Shown here one piece after another: positions 45,579 through 54,563 of a stretch of DNA of 54,563 nucleotides; within the stretch, counting starts at the first letter, position 1, and each line of letters opens with the position of its first letter. The notes beneath the pieces are model-generated. The model ran no database searches and was not told the DNA's origin. It worked only from the letters and a program-made list of their open reading frames with translations. The translations under genes and the position numbers were made by a program. The stretch is from Didymodactylos carnosus (lineage: Eukaryota > Rotifera > Eurotatoria > Philodinida > Philodinidae), in the NCBI GenBank assembly GCA_905250885.1, contig CAJNOQ010000334.1, positions 1 through 54,563 on the forward strand, written 5' to 3'.

Positions 45579-48164
45579 TTAATCCTGATTAACTGGTGTT
45601 GGTAGTAGAAAACGAGAGGATACATATTTTGTAAAACGTTTTGGTGGTGGTGGTGGTATCATTCGTCTCAATGATGATGATGATTCTAATGGTTTTATTA
45701 ATCCATGGTCATCTGAACAATAGTGATAACCTTCTGTTAATATTAGATCATTATTCAATCCATGTAATTCACTATTATTCATTTTTAACGAAAATCTTTC
45801 TTCATATTCATCATTATTAATCGGTGTTTCTTTTTGTGATGAAAATGTTCTTGCTCGTCGTAAAATAATGTCTTCATCATGATCATTAAATTCATCTTCA
45901 TCATCTTCATCATTCGTTGATGTATCAGTAAAATATGGTTTTCCTATTAAAACTGATTTTTGTGATGATGGAAGTGAAACATGTACAACAGGATTTAGTT
46001 CATGTTCATTGATTTTTGAAGTTGTATTTTCAGTTTTATTGGTGGCGATAATTGATTCATTGACAAATGCTGAAATTTTTGACGTTTTGGGCTAGAATAA
46101 AACTATGATCATTCTCTAGTTATACAAATTAAGTTAATGTTCTTTTACTTGTATATTTTCTTTTGATTCATGAATTTTTAATATGTTAATTGACAATGGT
46201 TGTGATGGAGATGATTCAACAAGATGATTTGACTCTTGTACAACGATTTTATCATCTTTATCTTCCACTGTTTCGACATCAATTGGTGTATTTTGAAATT
46301 TTATGTTTCGTTTTCCTGCTCTTGAAAAAGAAACGAAATCAATAAATATGGTACAAGAAGAGATTTTGTCTTGAATTAATTACCGAGATAGTAGCCAGGA
46401 GACAAGACCAAGTGTTATGAGTAAAAAGAGAACGATACCGAGCATAAGTGTTGTAATAAATCTCGATTTAAATACTAATAATTCATCTATAACAGAAATA
46501 GAATAAGAAAGATGAATTTTCATATTAGTTAACTAAATGAAAATTATACTTACTATTGTGTTTTTTAACCATTTCCTCATAACTATGCTCACATCGATCA
46601 CCAAAAAAATTTTTTTCACATCTAAACAACGTGCATTTAATTTAATTATACATTAAATTTTATTTTACACGATAATTATACGTACAAACATTGAAGTTTT
46701 TTTTCTAAAATAATACATTGACCACGATTATAACATCGATCAAGATAATCACATGTAGAATTTTTTCCTAAATAAATTTGATAAAAATAAAAAAAAATCA
46801 TCATAAAATCAACTCTTACTTTTTGAATAATCTTCTAATGGATTATTAGAATCAAAGACTAATGTTATTGATGATTGTGTTTTATTCATTGGATTTTCAG
46901 CATCTTAAATACAAGAGATATAATATAAAACTCATTCAAATTGTTATGTATAGTTTTTATTATTCAATAAAAATACTTACGACAAGTATATAAACCAACA
47001 TCATCAATCGAAAATTTTCGAAAATGAAGGTATGATGTATATCTATATAAGAAAATAACTGATATATTCATTTAAGATAAAAATAAAAAAAAATACTAAT
47101 GTAAATAGTTATTACTTTTTTTGAATGGAAAATATATGACATTTTTTTGAATTACATTCTTTTGATGAATGAAATTGTTTTGTATGATTATTTTTACTCC
47201 AAAATACTTTTGGTTGTGGATTTCCTCGTGTATTACACTGTAATCTATACGATTTAAATAATTTTGGTTTGTATTGTAATGTTTTCACAATCACCTGTGG
47301 CGAATAGGTTTCTAAAACAAAAAGTATCAATTTAGTTTAAACTATTTTATTTAAAATAAGAAGTAATAAACTAGTAATGATTACAAGTAAGTAGGGGGGC
47401 ACTCATGATAGTGATCATTATTTCGTATAGATGAAAAATTTGAATTATGAAAAAAATTTAAATAAATGAGAAGTTATTATATATCGAACAATATTTATGA
47501 ACTATATGTTAGAAGAATCATAAGTTTTTTATAAAATGACTATTGAACATCATTAATGAAATTATATATAAAGTTTTTTTTTTTTTGATAGTTAAAAATT
47601 CAATAAAAATGATGCGATATGATACTGATCGATGCTGGTATCGATTAAATAATGATAAATTACAGTATCATTAAGTGATTAAAAAATAAGGATAAAATAG
47701 AAAATTAGTTCAATTCAATTGATAATTTTCAGACTCTAAAGTTGTTTCTCATTTAAACTTCTGCCGGCTATTTGTCATATATTAAATTTTGAAGTGTTTA
47801 CATCGTTTACAAAAGATTTATTTATAACATATTAGAAAAACTCTTCGATTTAACATCTTAGACGAGTGTTGGCAGATGCCTATAATGCCCCAAAACTATC
47901 ATCGTTATAATTGACTTCTTTTCTCTTACCTCATAATGTACTGTGAATATGTCTTAAAGTTATACGTTTATTCTGTTGTATGTATTATACAGAATTATTG
48001 TCGTCTATCTCAATGACAAGTATAGCAAAAAAAAAAAAAAAAAAACAAAAAACCAAAAAACCAAAAAAAAAGGAGACGAACAAATCTTGACAACGTTGAT
48101 AATGTAAAAAAGATTATCATGTCTTCGAACTCTCAAGAATTGTAGATTAACCAAACGACCAGGA

Positions 48165-48195
<31 letters not shown>

Positions 48196-48494
48196 AAAAA
48201 TGAATACATGATATGGCTATTGCCAACACTATATTAGCTAATAAATATTCTGTTATTTTTAGCTATAGATAATATGAAATCCAAACTAAAAAAGACATAT
48301 TTTAAATATGTGTTGACATCGAGAAATACAGGTATTGATATTTATGATTTAGTTCACTCTACCGTTAGAATGATTTCTTCACATAAAAGTAGTAAATCAG
48401 TACTTGCAGAAGAATATCTTAAAATATAGAAAATGATATACGAAACAATTTTCCACTTAAAATAATCGCTGAGTGTCAAAAGTATCCTTGTCAA

Positions 48495-48525
<31 letters not shown>

Positions 48526-51198
48526 TATAAAAAAAGGGGACAAAAAATGGAGAACAACGTACATATGTATGTCTATATGAATATATGTATGTTTTTAAAT
48601 ATTTTTACATCAATATTTATTGTTCATCTAGATAGTATTATATACATGAACAATTAGTTTAAAGAAAGCGAGAGAGAATAGACGTTAATCGACATAATAT
48701 CTTCGAGACAATGAGAATGTTATTTATCAGCAATTAAATATACAAAGAGTAATGTTATGGATACTCAATCAAGCAAAGAGAAAGTACATCATATTTTGAA
48801 ATAAGCTTAATATTAACAGCGAGAACAGTACCAACTCATTATTGAACTATTCTTCTTCTTTTTCTTTTTTGTACAGAAACTGTTGTGATAATGACATAAA
48901 TGAGAATGTTTAAAAATTGGTAAAATATATGTGATTGATTCGTTATTCTTTTTTTTTCTCTTTCTGTTTTTATAGTAATGTCTTGAATATATCGTCAACC
49001 TCCGCTTTCTCTCTCACTTTTCCTCTCTCAACTACTCTAATTGGGCGATCAGAAAAATAAAAAATAAAAAGTTATTTTATCAAACAAAAGGTTAATATAG
49101 AAAAACACAACTCGATAGTGTAAGATTCAAGGAAAAAAAAAACGATTATATCAATAATTAGAAAAACATCTGGTAATAATAAACGAATTACATGACAGGT
49201 ATCAAAAAGAACAATCTGTTTTGATCTTTTCTACTTATTTTCCATCATTTTTATTTTTTTTTTTTTGAACAAAAAAAAAAACAAAATAAAATGGGAACTA
49301 TTGTTGTACAAAATAGTTTGTTTAAACATCATCATCGATCCATTATTCTTTCGCTATTTTTTTTTTAATATTCAATTGAACTGCTTCTTATTGTCACGTT
49401 TTCACGTCCGGTTTTCTTTCCTCTCTCATAAGTACTTACAGATAAAAATAAATAAATGACAACCACTCTTAACGAGAATTGATGAACAAGCGCTTTCATT
49501 ATTTGGTGCCAATCATTTTTTTATTCGGTATCTATAGACGACTATTTATTCTTAATCGATAAAAATTTTACAACAAAAATTTCCCAAACGGTTTCGATCT
49601 TTTTTTAGTAGTATAATCTCTTATATCAAAATGAGTTCAAGCATAGGAGATACGCGTTTGTTATTTTTTTATTTTCCTGATTTTTTTTTCCTTGTTCATC
49701 ATAGTTGAACAACTTTATATTAGATTCGACCATATACGGTTGTCATTTTCTATAAAAAAACACTATATCTCATCATTACGAAAAAATTCATATCCGTTTC
49801 CTATCACCATTATCAAAAATCAAACATGGCGATGACGTTTAGTTGTTGTTGTTTTTTCTTATTCATCAATGCTTTTTATTTTTTAGATTATTTTCAACAT
49901 ATAGAGATACTATAATTGTCTTTTCTTATATATTCTAAAATCTTTTTTAGTTTTAATTATAAAAAGTCCATATATTGGTAAATTTTTTCTCTATATCAAT
50001 TAAAATTTCATCAAGTAGAAAATCGTGCATTTCTTGTTCTTGATTATTATCTCTAATTGAGAAGAGTATAGAATAGCTAAAGTACCTCGTGCTTTTAGAA
50101 CTGATCTTCTCCAATTCTTGTTGTATTAATGATAGATAAAATGTTTTAGTATTGTTGCTTAGACGATCAAGTATACAGTTGAAAGCACCGTTACTAATTC
50201 TAAATTGAGAATTAATTAGAAAAAGGTAAGATAAGTGGTCTCAAAATTTTTTTCTGATTATATATTTTTCTTTTTTTGTTGTTTGTTTCTTTTGAAGAGA
50301 TCTTGTAAGAAGTTACATTCTTTTACACTTTTATAATGATTAATGCTAAAATCTCTAAAATTGTTGCTGTTTGAGTTGAAATTATAAATGTTATTATCAT
50401 CAAGTGTTTAGATGAACATTTTTTTTACGCATTTATACTATCAACACAATCTTCATTGTTTCAATCCATTTCATACGATTAGTATCATTTTTATATATCT
50501 ATCACAAATTTTTGAGAAGTATTAATTCTAATTTATGTCGACATTTATGTTTTTTTGTTTTAAAAAAAAAAAAAAATCTCTCTTAAAAATATTTGTTCCT
50601 ATTTTTAAACCAATTTATATCATCCACAAAGGCGTTTTCTCCCGTATGTCGTTTTACTACGGAAATTGAATTTGACAAATGTTTTTAGAAAAGATTTTAT
50701 CTAACTAAATGCTTCATTGAAGAATTTTCTTATTCAAATTTTCTACATACCACAACTATTACATATAACACGTTGAATATGTGTTCTAACACGAATCGTT
50801 GATTCAATTGGCGGATATAAAATTTCAAAATTTAATGAATTGATCGTTGTTGAACTAGTTAAAAATACAATTAAATTTGAATGAATTATTTCTAATAATT
50901 GCCAACAATTTTCATTTTGATCAATAATTGTTGGTGCCACAAATATAGAAATAATATCATTAATTTGTAGATGAATGTAACTACTACTTTTCATTTTAAT
51001 TATTTCTTTAACAATAACATGATATTGATTTTTTGGCAATAATATTTTATGATTAATATTAGTCGGTTGAACACGTAGTATAATAGGATAAGAATAAGCA
51101 GCTGATTGTATATCAATTGAATTAATATTATTACAAGATTCAATCAAATTTATTTTTAATAATAATATTAAAATGATACCAATAAGCAATCCGAGCAT
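45579..51198 (-). CDS. Neuregulin-like Ig-EGF transmembrane protein
   Basis: Nine minus-strand exons: 51198-50751, 47311-47116, 47042-46981, 46903-46820, 46767-46686, 46621-46554, 46486-46384, 46320-46149, 46091-45579; 575 aa. A signal peptide (MLGLLIGIILILLLK) leads an unrecognised ~125-residue extracellular region. An Ig-like domain follows, with Cys 175 (YRLQCNTRGNPQPKVFW) and Cys 235 (DDVGLYTC). A six-cysteine EGF domain spans 269-301 (CDYLDRCYNRGQC, then LQCLCEKNFFGDRC). A short stalk and one membrane helix (~323-345, TTLMLGIVLFLLITLGLVSW) precede a ~225-residue cytoplasmic tail ending in PPPPP and RFLLPTPVNQD. Ig, EGF, helix in this order is the neuregulin plan, whose shed EGF activates ErbB receptors; the role here is inference. 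Whether exon 1 truly belongs depends on the 3.4-kb intron. Phases agree throughout. Confidence 0.75.
47312..50750 (-). other. 3.4-kb first intron of the neuregulin-like gene
   Basis: The donor (GTATGTAG on the minus strand at 50750) and acceptor (TTTTGTTTTAG at 47312) match in phase. It is by far the longest intron of the window; most others are under 130 bp. It contains (AG)n runs at 48177-48194 and 48497-48517, poly-A/T tracts and many spurious frames, and no coding sequence that I can recognise. Alternatively it is intergenic and exon 1 belongs to a separate small gene. Confidence 0.6.
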
Positions 51199-52036
51199 AC
51201 ATTATAGTTAACAAAAGATCATTGAATCAAATTTTTTGATAAAAGAAAAACTTTCTTTAAAAAAAAAAAAAAATCTTCTTGTTCTCTCTAATCAAACATT
51301 CGAAATCATCAATATTGAACGGTTATGTCTATATATTATATTTTACCGTAATCAAACAAAAAAAGAATTCCACATCTCTTTTTTTTTTTTGTTCTCTTTT
51401 AGATTTGTCTCTCTTGTATATTTATTTTTTTCTCTTCTTGCTTTTGAGATTTTGAGGAATGGCACCGATGCTTTTTTTCTTCTCTTTTTTTTTTTTTATT
51501 TTTTTTTATTTTTTTTTTATTTTTTTGAGTTCTTGTATTAAATAGAAAAATAACAGAAGCGGATTTGTGCATGACTCTATTTAAATATGTAAGGAGACGA
51601 GAGAACATAGTGTATGTGTATCTCTCATCATGTAAAGACACATTATTATTTTATTTCAATGAAGCACACAAAGTAATTTAATAGTATTTATGTGAAAAGA
51701 TGTGAAGATAAAAAGAGAGAGAGAAGAACGAAGAGAGATGATGATTATAAATCTTTTTAACTGTGAACAATTATCAGATTTCATTCTCAATTCTGTGTAT
51801 ATGTGTCTTAATATAACTAAAATATACCATAATTTTACTTCTAATTCATTAAATTATCAACAAAACTCTTGTTAAATAAATGAGAACATTCAACGAATCG
51901 AAGAGAGACATTTTTTCATAGGTATTTTAGCGGTACTAGATAGACATACATCAATTTTAGAATTGGTTTTTTCGTGCATCTTCGAAAATAATTATATCTC
52001 TCAAATCAATTGTTACCAATTTTTATACACAATGTG

Positions 52037-52246
52037 GGATTGTACTGTCAAATTTTCTCTACAAAACAGACTATTTGGAAATTTTGCGGCAGTATTAGAT
52101 TAAACATTATACACTATTTTTTAAAAAGTGGAATTGGTGGGGAATTAGTCGAAATTGGGTAATATTTTTCTTGTTTTCGCCTTCTCAAATGCAAATACAA
52201 ACTTCATTATACCTCATTTTGTAGAGAAAAGCCTGCCGAACAATCT
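52037..52246. repeat. ~210-bp inverted-repeat element, diverged arms
   Basis: A perfect core TTTTCTCTACAAAA (about 52053) and its complement TTTTGTAGAGAAAA (about 52217) are embedded in ~50-base arms that match partially, with GGATTGTAC left and CAATCT right at the ends. It resembles an old MITE. Confidence 0.55.
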
Positions 52247-53689
52247 GATGTATGCAAAAAAAACATACAAAACAAATTAGAACTACTAATTTTTTTCAAT
52301 AATCTTCAAAAAATAATTAGTGCATGTCTAGTATTAGATATCAACGAATATTCCTAATATAATAGGTCCATTTTTGCTACTTGCAATTAGTTTGAAAATC
52401 TTCATTCTATGTATAGAATATTAGATTTTAGTTGGTTTAGAATGAATCCGTATGTTCATTTGAAATATTGGAAATAGTAAACTCTGTCAACAACTATTAC
52501 TGAAATCTGAAAAATAGTTATCACGTACAGTCAAATTAATTATTTGAGTACCAAAAGATTCAGCTTTCTAAGCTCTAAAAAATCCTATGAAATAGAATAA
52601 ATAATCATGTTTAGTCTGTAACAAAAGAGAGAAAATGTGATAGTTTCTATAGAAAATGATATGTGTGAAAAAAATGAAAACATATACTTTTTGTAAATGA
52701 TATAGATATTGTTTCGACGTTTTTTTCTGGTAGCTCAGAATTCTCGAAAATTCTTTGCATTTCCTATCGTCGGTATGTTCGATTCAAAATTACACCGTGT
52801 GATAATAGAAAAAATTTCGTCGTATTAAGGAAAATAAGGTGTCGCAGTTAAACTGTCCCTCTTCGAGAAACACAATAAAAAATAACATTGTTGCACGTTA
52901 TTCACATCTGAGTAGTACAAACGCTTTTTAACGCAAAAAAATAGTTTTTTTTTTACAGAAATATCTAGAGAATTAGAAAGAAAACAGATGTGATAAATTC
53001 TTACATAGACATAAACCGTATATGCTTTTAGAAATGTAAACGAGTTTTATTCAATGAAATTAATACTTCTTACAGTTGAATATTTCTTAATGATCTTGAT
53101 TTAATTAATGTTGACGGTATAGCACTGATATTTTTGAACTATAAATATCGAATAGTAGATGTGTTAAATTTGGTATTTGTCATCGATATGACTTGTTTAA
53201 ATTATTAATGATCAATTTTGGTACGTGATTGGTTTTTATGGTTTTGTACTGTACATTTTCTTACGTGGACAGAATGGTTTATTAATCTATTATATTCCTT
53301 AAATGATGTAAAGATGTTGTTTGATCATTTAAATCGCAGGATCATTTATTTGGTATGTATATAGTCTTCTCGATGAATATATATATTTATGATAAAGAAA
53401 TGCTATTTTGGGATAGTGGATACTGCATGATATGGCTCTATCTCAAATAAAAATCTTAGATGCTACTTAAAATTATCTTACACTGCAAGTCAACGTCAAG
53501 GAATGGATACCAAAAAATATGAAATTTCTTTTCATTCTTTAAGTCTGTTCGATTGCAAACTTTAACAATATAGGACAGAAGACTCAAATTAGAATTCGGG
53601 TGTGTGAATGAAATTTATCAGCATCTGGACAAGATATCCATGAATGCTTTCTAACACATGATAATTGTTAATAAAATATTACCAGACTC

Positions 53690-53890
53690 TCACGGGATCT
53701 TAGAAAAATCTTAGACAGACAAAGAAATCTATATCTATATAGATCTATATATATATAGTAAGGTCTTACTAAGATCTTAGCAAAATTCTATAAAATCTTG
53801 AGATTTTCGGATTTTACGATCTTAGTAAGATTTATTTAAGATTCTAGACAATGAAATCTTACTAAGATATTAACAAGATCTGTAGTAAGG
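53690..53890. repeat. Short-period ATCTTAGTAAGAT array
   Basis: The words ATCTTAG, TCTTACTAAGATCTTAG, GATCTTAGTAAGAT and AATCTTACTAAGAT recur in both orientations, with a TATATA core near 53733-53757. It is palindromic and AT-rich, analogous in style to the other palindromic arrays of the window. Confidence 0.65.
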
Positions 53891-54019
53891 AATCGTTTTC
53901 AAAATATCGAAAGGATGACAGTTACGAATGAGATTTTTTTTTACGGTATATTTTTAAAAATTTTCGATCATTCTTTTTATGCATCCGTCATCAAATTGTC
54001 GTTTATAAAAAAAGTACTA

Positions 54020-54247
54020 TTAACTGATGTCATGAATAATAATCGTTCCAGAAGTATCCTTCAAATATTGCTCGGATAATAGATGACCATCCTTTCGTGT
54101 AATGGATGATGAATATCTGAAAAATGTATTTTTTTCAAAGTTTTTGAATGATTTTAGTGTTTTCTCATAGAACACTTCTTGTAACGGTATAAATCTATTG
54201 ACAAGATATTTTTCCATTCTTTCGCCGATACTTGCAAACTAACCTTG
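54020..54247 (-). CDS. Possible 3' exon of an unidentified minus-strand gene
   Basis: On the minus strand an acceptor-like GCAAGGTTAG is followed by a frame open to a stop at 54020 (about 75 codons), reading FASIGERMEKYLVNRFIPLQ, then YEKTLKSFKNFEKNTFF and a tail ending GTIIIHDIS. The composition is protein-like and charged. No family was recognised, and the sequence from there to the window edge gives no clear upstream exon. It may be chance. Confidence 0.25.
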
Positions 54248-54563
54248 CAAAATAACCGATACTTAGACCATAACTATATCAGTTTCAACTTTAGATCGCA
54301 GAGTGACAGGCTTCTTTCAATGGTTTATAGAATGTTTGTTCGATTAGATGCAAACAAGACGTTCGTTCTCTATAGTGCTTCTTCAAATATTTCTGTTGGT
54401 ATCATATCGATGCTTCATGGTTGAGAGTACTTTTTTTTGATGATTATTACTTACGAGGGAACCGCCTGAGGTGCTAAAAATCTTTTTGAGTGGGACTATT
54501 TTTAAAATGTAGATCCTCATGGACTATGAAGAATCCCAACTTGGTTCGTGCGCAATCAGCTTT
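54248..54563. other. Window edge, nothing identified
   Basis: No supported exon or repeat. A GTAAGT donor-like site on the minus strand lies near 54450, but neither side forms a coherent frame. Confidence 0.4.

Larger units (their letters stand above)
51199..54019. other. Right-hand intergenic region
   Basis: AT-rich DNA upstream of the neuregulin-like gene. It contains a ~210-bp inverted-repeat element (52037-52246) and a CTTAGTAAGAT-type array (53690-53890). The open frames at 51236-51641 are low-complexity poly-T/poly-A readings. Confidence 0.55.

Noticed and set aside
51236-51641. Two frames on opposite strands upstream of the neuregulin-like gene
   Set aside because: Phe/Lys-rich readings of poly-T/poly-A; not protein-like.

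Overview
The window reads as AT-rich nuclear DNA from a small invertebrate animal. It carries animal genes (PTEN, SEC14L1, NPC1, Smaug, TFIIE-beta, a TMEM196-like tetraspan protein, a neuregulin-like ligand) split by GT-AG introns mostly 55-80 bp long, with many decayed transposons between them. Two genes have a polypyrimidine tract plus AG at or just before the start codon, as expected with spliced-leader trans-splicing. A bdelloid rotifer is my best guess, by inference from intron size, AT content, the lineage-typical gene families and the transposon mix; nothing here proves it.

Positions 1-11.6 kb hold repeats: GC-rich GGGACTCCC arrays, several long hairpins (foldback/MITE-like), a poly-G tract with an N that looks like an assembly problem, and a 5.7-kb Merlin-type DNA transposon (4400-10125). 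The Merlin has ~113-bp terminal inverted repeats, a probable 8-bp target duplication and a broken ISXO2-like transposase (5513-6339). Inside it lie repeated 48-nt hairpins, a nested ~1.56-kb inverted-repeat element and a CG-rich array.

From 11.6 to 27.4 kb three intact genes lie head to tail on the plus strand: PTEN (8 exons, 518 aa), SEC14L1 (10 exons, 723 aa) and NPC1 (16 exons, 1366 aa). All three handle lipids: phosphoinositide 3-phosphatase, PRELI/CRAL-TRIO/GOLD lipid-transfer-type protein, lysosomal cholesterol exporter. Two short hAT-type MITEs with exact 8-bp target duplications sit in SEC14L1 introns. From 27.4 to 33.2 kb is non-coding and includes a 1-kb foldback element. Smaug (33237-37309, 7 exons, 1198 aa) follows, then a decayed minus-strand LINE (about 38993-40720).

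The last third holds GTF2E2 (42074-43380, plus, 290 aa), converging on a TMEM196-like gene (43708-44417, minus), and a neuregulin-like Ig-EGF-transmembrane gene (45579-51198, minus, 9 exons, 575 aa) with one 3.4-kb intron. The final 3.4 kb shows no confident gene.

All exon models were built by hand. Each summed coding length is divisible by three and every junction keeps phase. No database search was run; family names rest on recognised motifs and conserved blocks.
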